A stretch of DNA of 15,175 nucleotides from Actinomycetales bacterium UBA1416 (GTDB lineage Bacteria > Actinomycetota > Actinomycetes > Actinomycetales > Actinomycetaceae): assembly GCA_002304945.1 (NCBI GenBank), contig DBPQ01000085.1, positions 1 to 15,175 of the forward strand, in the 5' to 3' direction. Below are positions 1-6,463 of this stretch, one piece after another. Below the pieces are notes generated by a model. That model was not told where the DNA came from, searched no databases, and saw only the letters and a list, made by a program, of their open reading frames with translations. The translations under genes and the position numbers were made by a program. Each line of letters starts with the position of its first letter. The first letter of the stretch is position 1.

Positions 1-39
1 TCAGCCAGGGTGTCGCCTAACAGCGACGCCGCCGCCTGA
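1..39 (+). CDS. C-terminal tail of an upstream gene (partial), possible antitoxin
   Basis: An open frame enters from the left edge and reads SARVSPNSDAAA before the TGA at 37-39. That TGA shares its last base with the ATG of the next gene (TGATG), an arrangement typical of translationally coupled pairs. Twelve residues are too few to name a family. The inference that it is an antitoxin rests only on position: PIN-type toxins of the VapC45 kind normally follow their antitoxin with such an overlap. It could equally be an unrelated operon partner. Confidence 0.5.
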   Translation, partial: SARVSPNSDAAA

Positions 40-464
40 TGTCTCCGACAACCCGCCCGGTCTACTTCACGGACGAGAACCTGCTGGGGCTCGGCCGCCT
101 TCTGCGCAAGGAGGGCCGCAATGACGTTGTGTACCCGGGCCACGAGGAACTACCTGAGATTGGTCTTGGGACATCGGATCTCGAGTGGATGCCAATGGTC
201 GCGAAGCGCGGTCTGGTGGTGCTCACTCGCGACCGCCGAATCCGAACGAGACCCGCTGAGCTCCAGTTGTACTTCGAGCTTGGTATCCGGTCCGTGTGGT
301 TGGGAGCCAAGCAGGACGTCGGACCCAGGGAACAGGTCGAGATGTTCCTCAAGCACGAGCAGCGCCTCCAGCGGGAGATCGTCAAGCGAGGCGGCGGCCC
401 GTGGGCGCTATCCATGAATCCCTCCGGCCTCCGACCTATGAACCTGAAGTACCCTTTGCCGTGA
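39..464 (+). CDS. PIN-like domain protein, VapC45-type putative toxin ribonuclease
   Basis: A 141-residue protein covering a complete PIN-like domain. Acidic residues sit where the metal site of PIN nucleases is expected: D12/E13 in YFTDENL, D47 and E49 in GTSDLEW, and D65 in VVLTRDRRIRTRP. The DEN start, the xSDLEW segment and the VLTRDR strand are typical of the PIN-like family of VapC45-type toxins, which are thought to be metal-dependent ribonucleases. The ATG overlaps the stop of the preceding gene by one base, so the two are probably co-translated, and the partner is probably the antitoxin. Base composition is less GC-rich than the core genes to the right, consistent with acquired DNA. 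I see no frameshift or missing acidic residue. Toxin activity is inferred, and a non-toxic PIN-like DNA/RNA-processing protein is an alternative. Confidence 0.7.
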   Translation: MSPTTRPVYFTDENLLGLGRLLRKEGRNDVVYPGHEELPEIGLGTSDLEWMPMVAKRGLVVLTRDRRIRTRPAELQLYFELGIRSVWLGAKQDVGPREQVEMFLKHEQRLQREIVKRGGGPWALSMNPSGLRPMNLKYPLP

Positions 465-577
465 CGATAAATGCCCATCAGAGCGTATTCGTGCTGGTCC
501 AGCGGATGATTCGGGCGGAGGACCATGGGGGACGGGTGCACCCCGGGATGATCGGTGGCGCAACGGTTTTGACCTAG
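465..577. other. Intergenic stretch without recognisable gene
   Basis: About 110 bases between the PIN-like gene and the winged-helix remnant. Open frames here are short and give no recognisable protein. It may hold degraded coding sequence belonging to the remnant that follows. I see no clear promoter or terminator. Confidence 0.4.
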
Positions 578-843
578 GATGAGAACAGGCAGCTGATCAA
601 AACTGGGGAATAGTCAACGGCCGTGTTGTCCAGACGATGTTCGATGTCCAGCCGGCCACCGCGTCCCGGATCCTTTCCGATCTCGTGGATCGGGGCATCC
701 TCGTCAAGACCAGCACGGCGCAACACGGACCGTCAGTCACGTACGGACCCGGCCCGAAGTTCCCGTTGAAGGGCACCCGCCAAAGTCAGAAGCATGCGAA
801 GCAGCAGCTCGAACGCGACTGGGAAGGTAACGACAATGACTGA
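578..843 (+). pseudogene. Winged helix-turn-helix protein remnant, 5'-truncated and frameshifted
   Basis: The frame ending at the TGA 841-843 encodes a clear helix-turn-helix: VVQTMFDVQPATASRILSDL followed by VDRGILVK and a wing-like segment. The only in-frame ATG (637) lies in the middle of the first HTH helix, so a protein starting there would lack half the domain. No GTG, TTG or CTG start exists between the in-frame stop at 580-582 and 637. In the next frame, 578-607 reads DENRQLIKTG, which joins naturally to GIVNGRVVQTMF if one base is restored in the GGGG run at 605-608. I read this as a single-base loss in a gene already lacking its 5' end. Its stop overlaps the hsdM start by 8 bp, so it was once coupled to the restriction locus, perhaps as a regulator. 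The alternative is a functional 68-residue protein from ATG 637. Confidence 0.55.
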
Positions 844-2344
844 TACCCGCCGACTGGTCGACAAGCTGTGGTCCTACTGTGACGTCCTGCGGGACGACGG
901 GGTGGGGGTGCTGGAGTACACCGAGCAGCTGACGTACCTGTTGTTCCTGAAGATGGCGCACGAGCGTGCCACCCGGAAGTTGGGGGCGGAGCGGATCATC
1001 CCGGAGCAGTACTCCTGGACGCGGCTGGTGGACGCGCAGGGCACCGCGTTGGAGTTTGAGTACACCCGCATTCTGCAAGGGCTCGCGAGGGAGCCGGGGG
1101 TGGTGGGCGCCATCTTCCGCAAGGCGCAGAACCGGATCCAGGACCCGGCGAAGTTGCGCCGCCTGGTGGTGGACCTGATCGACAAGGAGCACTGGTCGTC
1201 AGAGGGTACCCACATGATGGGTGACGCCTACGAGGACCTGCTCTCCAAGGGCGCGTCCGACAAGGGGTCCGGGGCGGGCCAGTACTTCACCCCCCGGGCG
1301 ATCACGCACGCGATGGTCGACGTCGTCGCCCCCACCATCGCCGACACCGTGGTGGACCCGGCGTGCGGGACCGGGGGCTTCCTGCTTGCGGCCTACGAGC
1401 ACGTCGCCTCCGGGGCGTCCTCCATGACACCCACGGAGCGGGAGAAGCTCCGCGACGGCTTCGTGTACGGGTACGAGCTGGTGGACGGCACCGCCCGGCT
1501 GGGGTCGATGAACCTGCTGCTGCACGGGGTGGGCTCTCCGAAGGGGGAGCCGCTGATCGAGGTGCGGGACTCGTTGACGGCGGACCCGGGGCGGCGGTGG
1601 TCGGTGGTGCTGACCAACCCACCGTTCGGCCGGAAGTCCTCCCTGACGATGGTGGGTGCGGACGGGCGGGAGGTGCGTGAGGAGCGGGAGATCGAGCGGC
1701 AGGACTTCGTGGCCACCACCGCGAACAAGCAGCTGAACTTCGTGCAGCACATCATGACGATCCTGGACATCAACGGCCGGGCCGCCGTGGTGCTGCCGGA
1801 CAATGTGCTGTTCGAGGGTGGGGCCGGGGAGGTCATCCGCAGGAAGTTGCTCACTGACTTCGACCTGCACACCATGCTGCGCCTGCCCACCGGGCTGTTC
1901 TACGCCCAGGGCGTGAAGGCCAACGTGTTGTTCTTCGACAAGAAGCCCGCCCGCCCCGGGCACCCGTGGACGCAGAAGCTGTGGATCTACGACCTGCGCA
2001 CCAACCAGCACTTCACGCTGAAGCAGAACCCGCTGCGCCGCGCCCACCTGGACGAGTTCGTCGAGTCGTACCAGCCCGGCAAGCCCCACAGTGAGCGGCA
2101 GGAGTCCGAACGCTGGCGGGCCTTCCCCTACGAGGAGCTCGTCGCGCGGGACAAGAACAACCTCGACATCACCTGGCTGCGGGACGACTCCCTGAACGGG
2201 ATGGACAACCTTCCCTCCCCGGACGTCATCGCCCGCGAGATCGTCGAGGACCTCACCGCTGCGCTGGCCGAGTTCGAGGCCGTCGCCGCCGCGTTGGAGG
2301 CACAACTGGGGCCACGCGAGCAGATGCCTGCCGAGGAGCGGTGA
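836..2344 (+). CDS. hsdM: Type I restriction-modification DNA methyltransferase subunit M
   Basis: A 502-residue N6-adenine DNA methyltransferase, close to the usual 500-530 residues of HsdM. The N-terminal helical domain (about 1-140) contains LEYTEQLTYLLFLKM. The catalytic domain opens with GQYFTPRAIT (148-157), followed by AdoMet motif I DPACGTGGF (174-182) and catalytic motif IV NPPFG (261-265). The C-terminus (about 460-502) is helical. I chose ATG 836 because GGAAGG lies just upstream and the conserved N-terminus begins there; an earlier ATG at 794 gives a low-complexity, non-conserved extension. HsdM normally works as M2S with HsdS for DNA specificity, and with HsdR for cleavage. No complete hsdS or hsdR follows: a tRNA gene begins 15 bp after the stop. 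The methylase looks intact but would need a specificity subunit supplied elsewhere. Confidence 0.93.
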   Translation: MTDTRRLVDKLWSYCDVLRDDGVGVLEYTEQLTYLLFLKMAHERATRKLGAERIIPEQYSWTRLVDAQGTALEFEYTRILQGLAREPGVVGAIFRKAQNRIQDPAKLRRLVVDLIDKEHWSSEGTHMMGDAYEDLLSKGASDKGSGAGQYFTPRAITHAMVDVVAPTIADTVVDPACGTGGFLLAAYEHVASGASSMTPTEREKLRDGFVYGYELVDGTARLGSMNLLLHGVGSPKGEPLIEVRDSLTADPGRRWSVVLTNPPFGRKSSLTMVGADGREVREEREIERQDFVATTANKQLNFVQHIMTILDINGRAAVVLPDNVLFEGGAGEVIRRKLLTDFDLHTMLRLPTGLFYAQGVKANVLFFDKKPARPGHPWTQKLWIYDLRTNQHFTLKQNPLRRAHLDEFVESYQPGKPHSERQESERWRAFPYEELVARDKNNLDITWLRDDSLNGMDNLPSPDVIAREIVEDLTAALAEFEAVAAALEAQLGPREQMPAEER

Positions 2345-2424
2345 CACAATCGATCCATCTGGTGGGCCCCGTGGGGCTCGAACCCACGACCGACGGATTA
2401 AAAGTCCGCTGCTCTGCCAACTGA
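2341..2424 (+). pseudogene. Possible 5' stub of a severed hsdS
   Basis: A GTG at 2341-2343 overlaps the hsdM stop (GTGA), the usual way hsdS begins after hsdM. The frame reads VTQSIHL and then runs into the 3' end of the antisense tRNA-Lys gene, stopping at 2422-2424 after 27 codons. Only the first seven codons lie outside the tRNA, so no specificity domain is present. This fits an hsdS cut off by recombination at the tRNA 3' end. A chance GTGA is the alternative, and seven codons cannot decide it. Confidence 0.3.
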
Positions 2425-2435
2425 GCTAGAGGCCC
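2360..2435 (-). tRNA. tRNA-Lys (anticodon UUU)
   Basis: The minus strand folds into a full cloverleaf. The acceptor stem GGGCCTC pairs with GGGGCCC, including one G-U pair. There is a D arm, an anticodon stem GCGGA/TCCGT with loop CTTTTAA (anticodon at 2400-2402), and a T arm GTGGG-TTCGAGC-CCCAC. The discriminator base is A, and CCA is encoded in the DNA (2360-2362). The 3' end faces the hsdM island, the usual orientation for integration into a tRNA gene. Confidence 0.97.
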
Positions 2436-2496
2436 GCACCGCCAGCGCGGCACCCGTCAATCGTAGCGCCCCCGCCGGAACGGCCCCGGGACGGGG

Positions 2497-2527
2497 TTGA
2501 CCGACCCGCCCCCGGGGCAAGCACAAT
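2497..2527 (+). promoter_or_regulatory. Possible promoter for the 2580-7432 gene row
   Basis: TTGACC (2497-2502) and CACAAT (2522-2527) resemble -35 and -10 elements, with a rather long 19-bp spacing. A transcript would start near 2533, about 45 bases before the GTG at 2580. A similar -10-like word, AACAAT, precedes the membrane protein gene at 14638. Inferred from motif only. Confidence 0.35.
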
Positions 2528-2579
2528 GTGGGGGCACATCCGTTGTGCGACCCCACCGCCCCCGACCGAGAGCCACTCC

Positions 2580-3212
2580 GTGACCCGAACCCCACCGCGC
2601 CGTCCCGCCCGCCTCGAGGACGCCCAGGCCGAGGCCATCATCGGCGCGCCCGACCCCGCGGAGGCCTCCCTGCTCGCCCACGAGACGGCGCAGGCCCTGG
2701 TCGACGGCGGGCGCGGCCGGGCGGGCGACCCGGAGCTGGTCGCCCGGCTCGTCGGCCTCGTCGAGTCCGAGGGCCTGGAGACCCTGGCCGAGATGTGGTC
2801 CGGTTCTCCCGCCAACACCCTGCCGGGCACGCTGTGGCGCCTCTACCTCATCCGCGAGTGGGTGCGCCGGGACCCACGGCACATCGCGCTCAACTACCGG
2901 CGTGGCCTGGAACTGGCCGAGGTGGCGGGCGTGATCGCCGGCGTCGCCGACACCCCGGGCCCCGAGGACGTGCGCCGCACCGCGGACCGCATCCTCTCCG
3001 GGGTCTTCGACGGCGACCTCGACGTCGCCCTCGACCGCGCCTCCTCCTTCCTCAAGGTGCTCGCCGCCGGCAGCGCGCTCGGGGCCGAATCACTCGACGC
3101 CACGGACTCCGACCTGTCCGCCCTCGTCGTGCAGCGGGCCAGCGCGCTGCTGAACACCGCCGAGGACCTTCAGCACGCCGCCGGGCTGGCCCGCGCCGGA
3201 ACGCTCGAGTGA
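2580..3212 (+). CDS. Conserved-looking protein of unknown function upstream of mshD
   Basis: A 210-residue soluble, mostly helical protein that I cannot assign to a family. It has no signal peptide, membrane segment or obvious catalytic motif. The central part has aromatic and charged segments such as GTLWRLYLIREWVRRDPRHI and ALNYRRGLELAEVAGV, which look structured and under selection. I chose GTG 2580: the preceding 18 codons from ATG 2526 are proline-rich and overlap the likely transcription start. A weak purine stretch, GAGAG, precedes the GTG. The stop overlaps the mshD start (GTGA at 3209-3212), so the two are translationally coupled, and this is probably the first gene of the mshD-ppk-mutT row. 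Codon use matches its neighbours. Confidence 0.75.
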   Translation: MTRTPPRRPARLEDAQAEAIIGAPDPAEASLLAHETAQALVDGGRGRAGDPELVARLVGLVESEGLETLAEMWSGSPANTLPGTLWRLYLIREWVRRDPRHIALNYRRGLELAEVAGVIAGVADTPGPEDVRRTADRILSGVFDGDLDVALDRASSFLKVLAAGSALGAESLDATDSDLSALVVQRASALLNTAEDLQHAAGLARAGTLE

Positions 3213-4087
3213 GCGCTCCCGTGATCCGCGAGGTCGCCGCCCCCGGGCGGGACCTCCGCGACGAGATCCTCGCCCTGCTCGGGCGCGTCGCGGAACACGA
3301 CGGCGTGGCCGCCGTCGGCGAGGCCGGCCTCCTCGAGCTGCGGGCCCCCCTGCACGCGCCCACCCACCTGCTCGCCCACCACGGCGACACCCTCGCTGGG
3401 TACGCCTGGACGGACGGGACGACGGCGGAGGTCGCCGTCGCCCCCGAGTGGCGCCGCCGCGGCTACGGGACCGTCCTCCTGCGGCGCGTGCTCGCCGCAG
3501 GTGTCGCGGTCTGGGCCCACGGCACGCTCCCGCCCGCCGTCGCGCTCGCCCGGAGCCTCGGCCTGACCGCCACCCGCGCGCTGTGGCACATGACGTGGGA
3601 GCCGGCGGACGTCGTCGTCCCGCCCCTGCCGGCAGGCCTCACCGTGCGGCCGTTCGGCGACGACGCCGCCGCCTGGGTGGCGCTCAACGCGCGAGTCTTC
3701 GCGGACCACCCCGAGCAGGGCAAGTGGACAGCCGCGGACCTCGCGGCCCGCACCACCGAACCGTGGTTCGACCCCTCCGACCTGCTGCTCGTGGAGGCCG
3801 GGGAGACCCTCGTGGGCTACGGCTGGCTGAAGCGCATGGGGGGCGAGGCGGAGGTGTACGTTCTCGGCGTGGCCCCGGAGCACCAGCGCCGCGGGGTGGC
3901 CGCGCACCTCCTCGGACGCATGGCGGCGAGGGCGGTGGCGGCGGGGGCGAGAGCCCTGACACTCCATGTGGAAGGCGATAACCTCACCGCTATACGCTCG
4001 TACGAGCGCTCCGGTTTCCGGCACGACTCCACGGACACGCAGTTCATGGTCGCTGCCCCGGGGCCAGGCATCGGACAGGTGAGGTAG
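3209..4087 (+). CDS. mshD: Mycothiol synthase (acetyl-CoA:Cys-GlcN-Ins acetyltransferase)
   Basis: MshD makes the last step of mycothiol synthesis, acetylating the cysteine amine of Cys-GlcN-inositol with acetyl-CoA in the cytoplasm. The 292-residue protein has two tandem GNAT domains, as expected for MshD (about 300). The N-terminal domain has VAPEWRRRGYGTVLL and the C-terminal one VAPEHQRRGVAAHLL, both acetyl-CoA pyrophosphate-binding loops. The segment NARVFADHPEQGKW is characteristic of MshD, as is the C-terminal HVEGDNLTAIRSYERSGF. The GTG at 3209 overlaps the previous stop by 4 bp. The open frame extends upstream to 2528, but that part is out of phase with the real upstream gene. In M. 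tuberculosis mshD sits beside glnR and phoT, so a phosphate setting is conserved. It also marks the host as an actinomycete. Confidence 0.93.
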   Translation: MSAPVIREVAAPGRDLRDEILALLGRVAEHDGVAAVGEAGLLELRAPLHAPTHLLAHHGDTLAGYAWTDGTTAEVAVAPEWRRRGYGTVLLRRVLAAGVAVWAHGTLPPAVALARSLGLTATRALWHMTWEPADVVVPPLPAGLTVRPFGDDAAAWVALNARVFADHPEQGKWTAADLAARTTEPWFDPSDLLLVEAGETLVGYGWLKRMGGEAEVYVLGVAPEHQRRGVAAHLLGRMAARAVAAGARALTLHVEGDNLTAIRSYERSGFRHDSTDTQFMVAAPGPGIGQVR

Positions 4088-4092
4088 GGGTC

Positions 4093-6453
4093 ATGGCGGA
4101 CGAGAACGCGAACGTGGACGATGCGGACCTCGACTTCACCGGGGACGAGGCCGTCCCGATCCGCCGCCTCGAGGACGACGAGGCCGAGGATCCCGCACCC
4201 GAGCCCGAGGACGCGGAGGACGCGGAGGACGACGACGTCGTCGTGCCCGCACGGCCCGACCTGGGCGGCATCATCCGGGGGCTCAGCGTGGGCGAGGACG
4301 ACCTGAGCGAGCTGGCCGAGGGAACGGCGGACGCGGAGCCGCTCCCCGAGGGGCGGTTCGCCGACCGGGAACTGAGCTGGCTCGCGTTCAACCAGCGGGT
4401 GATCGAGCAGGCGGAGGACACGGGGCTGCCGCTGCTGGAGCGCGCCTGGTTCCTCGCGATCTTCGCCTCCAACCTGGACGAGTTCTTCATGGTGCGCGTC
4501 GCGGGCCTGAAGCGACGCATCGCGACCGGGCTCGCCGTGACCGCCGCCTCCGGGCTGACGCCCCGCCAGGTCCTGGAGGGCATCGGCATCAAGGCCCACG
4601 AGCTCGCGGAGCGCCACGCCCGGGTGTTCCAGGAGGACGTCAGCCCCGCGCTCGCGGAGGAGGGCATCCAGCTCCTCCACTTCGGTGAGCTCTCGGACTC
4701 GGAGAAGAAGCGGCTCGAGCGATTCTTCCGCCGCCAGATCTTCCCGGTGCTCACCCCGCTCGCCGTGGACCCGGCCCACCCGTTCCCGTACATCTCCGGC
4801 CTCTCGCTCAACCTCGCGGTCGTGGTGCGCAACCCGGGCACCGGCAAGGAGTTCTTCGCCCGCGTCAAGGTGCCGCCCCTGCTCCCGCGCTTCATCGCCG
4901 TGGATGCCGCGGGCAAGCCACGCCGGCCGGAGGACATCGCCTCGGACGAGTCGTACTCCACCTCCTACGTGCCCATCGAGGAGATCATCGGCGCCCACCT
5001 GGACCACCTCTTCCCCGGCATGGAGATCGTGGAGCACCACACCTTCCGGGTGACCCGCAACGAGGACCTGGAGGTGGAGGAGGACGACGCCGAGAACCTC
5101 CTCAAGGCGCTCGAGAAGGAGCTCATGCGCCGCCGGTTCGGGCCCGCGGTGCGCCTCGAGGTGGCCCAGGGCATCTCCAACCACGTGCTCGACCTGCTGA
5201 CCCGCGAGCTGGGCGTGGGCGAGGCGGACGTGTACCGGCTCCCCGCCCCGCTCGACCTCACCGGCCTCAACCTGATCCACGACGTCGACCGGCCGGACCT
5301 CAAGTACCCCAAGTTCGTGCCGGTCACGGCGCGCCAGCTCGCCCGGGTCGAGTCCGCGAACCCGACGGACTTCTTCGAGGCGATCTCCGCCGAGGACGTC
5401 CTGCTGCACCACCCCTACGACTCGTTCTCAACCTCCGTGCAGCAGTTCATCGCACAGGCGGCGGCCGACCCCCAGGTGCTGGCCATCAAGCAGACGCTGT
5501 ACCGCACCTCGGGTGACTCCCCGATCATCGACTCCCTGATCGACGCCGCCGAGGCCGGCAAGCAGGTGCTCGCCATCGTGGAGATCAAGGCCCGGTTCGA
5601 CGAGGAGAACAACATCACCTGGGCCCGCAAGCTGGAACAGGCGGGCGTGCACGTGGTGTACGGGCTGGTCGGCCTGAAGACCCACTGCAAGCTGGTGCTC
5701 GTGGTGCGCCAGGAGGCGGACGGGCTGAAGCGGTACTGCCACGTCGGCACCGGGAACTACAACCCGAAGACGGCGCGCGGGTACGAGGACCTCGGCCTCC
5801 TCACCTGTGACCGGAACGTCGGGCAGGACCTCACCCGCCTGTTCAACCAGCTCTCGGGCTACGCGCCCCGCACCCGGTTCCACCGCCTGCTGGTGGCGCC
5901 CCGCGGCATCCGCACCGGCCTCATCGAGCGGATCGAGCGCGAGATCGCGAACAAGCAGGCCGGCAGGGACGCGTGGATCGGCATCAAGGTGAACTCCGTC
6001 GTCGACGAGGCCACCATCGACGCGCTGTACCGCGCGAGCCGCGCCGGCGTGCCGGTCGAGATGGTGGTGCGGGGGATCTGCGCCGTCCGGGCGGGCATCG
6101 AGGGCCTCAGCGAGAACATCACGGTCCGCTCGATCCTCGGCCGCTTCCTGGAACACGCCCGGATCTACGCCTTCGCGAACGACGGCGACCCGGAGGTGTG
6201 GATCGGCTCCGCCGACCTCATGCACCGAAACCTCGACCGCCGGGTCGAGGCACTCATCCGCATCGAGGACCAACGCCACATCGAGGAGCTCATCGCCCTG
6301 ATCAAGCTCTCCACCGCGGACACCACCTCCTCATGGCGCCTCCAGCCCGACGGCACCTGGCTGCGCGTCCACCTCGACGACGACGGCGAGCGCCTCACCG
6401 ACATCCAGGAGGTCCTCATGGCCCAGGCCCGCCGCCGCGTGGCCGCGAGGTGA
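4093..6453 (+). CDS. ppk: Polyphosphate kinase (PPK1 family)
   Basis: PPK1 reversibly transfers the gamma phosphate of ATP onto polyphosphate through a phosphohistidine, storing phosphate and energy. The 786-residue protein has the N domain from about residue 88 (DRELSWLAFNQRVIEQ, then SNLDEFFMVRVAGLKRR), the middle domain, and two phospholipase D-like C domains. Active-site histidines align with E. coli H435, H454 and H592 at a constant offset: H531 in GLKTHCKL, H550 in CHVGTGNYN and H688 in FLEHARIY. H531 is the expected phosphohistidine. QTLYRTSGDSPI and GSADLMHRNLDRR are further family signatures. The first ~85 residues are an acidic, low-complexity extension with a short repeat (EDAEDAEDDD) that E. 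coli PPK lacks. The ATG has GAGGTAGGGG upstream. It lies 5 bp after mshD and 10 bp before the NUDIX gene, so is probably co-transcribed. Confidence 0.96.
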   Translation: MADENANVDDADLDFTGDEAVPIRRLEDDEAEDPAPEPEDAEDAEDDDVVVPARPDLGGIIRGLSVGEDDLSELAEGTADAEPLPEGRFADRELSWLAFNQRVIEQAEDTGLPLLERAWFLAIFASNLDEFFMVRVAGLKRRIATGLAVTAASGLTPRQVLEGIGIKAHELAERHARVFQEDVSPALAEEGIQLLHFGELSDSEKKRLERFFRRQIFPVLTPLAVDPAHPFPYISGLSLNLAVVVRNPGTGKEFFARVKVPPLLPRFIAVDAAGKPRRPEDIASDESYSTSYVPIEEIIGAHLDHLFPGMEIVEHHTFRVTRNEDLEVEEDDAENLLKALEKELMRRRFGPAVRLEVAQGISNHVLDLLTRELGVGEADVYRLPAPLDLTGLNLIHDVDRPDLKYPKFVPVTARQLARVESANPTDFFEAISAEDVLLHHPYDSFSTSVQQFIAQAAADPQVLAIKQTLYRTSGDSPIIDSLIDAAEAGKQVLAIVEIKARFDEENNITWARKLEQAGVHVVYGLVGLKTHCKLVLVVRQEADGLKRYCHVGTGNYNPKTARGYEDLGLLTCDRNVGQDLTRLFNQLSGYAPRTRFHRLLVAPRGIRTGLIERIEREIANKQAGRDAWIGIKVNSVVDEATIDALYRASRAGVPVEMVVRGICAVRAGIEGLSENITVRSILGRFLEHARIYAFANDGDPEVWIGSADLMHRNLDRRVEALIRIEDQRHIEELIALIKLSTADTTSSWRLQPDGTWLRVHLDDDGERLTDIQEVLMAQARRRVAAR

Positions 6454-6463
6454 GCAGCCGGCC

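Noticed and set aside
794..835. Longer hsdM start at ATG 794
   Set aside because: It adds a serine-rich stretch not expected in HsdM, and the ribosome site GGAAGG fits the ATG at 836.
2528..3208. Upstream part of the frame containing mshD, which would make a 519-residue protein
   Set aside because: The stretch is arginine/proline/glycine-rich and out of frame with a better protein at 2580-3212. The GTG at 3209 gives an MshD of normal length with a standard 4-bp overlap.
3817..5412. Long minus-strand frame opposite mshD and ppk
   Set aside because: It is a shadow of ppk, whose plus frame has all catalytic motifs; the minus translation is low-complexity and has no recognisable domain.
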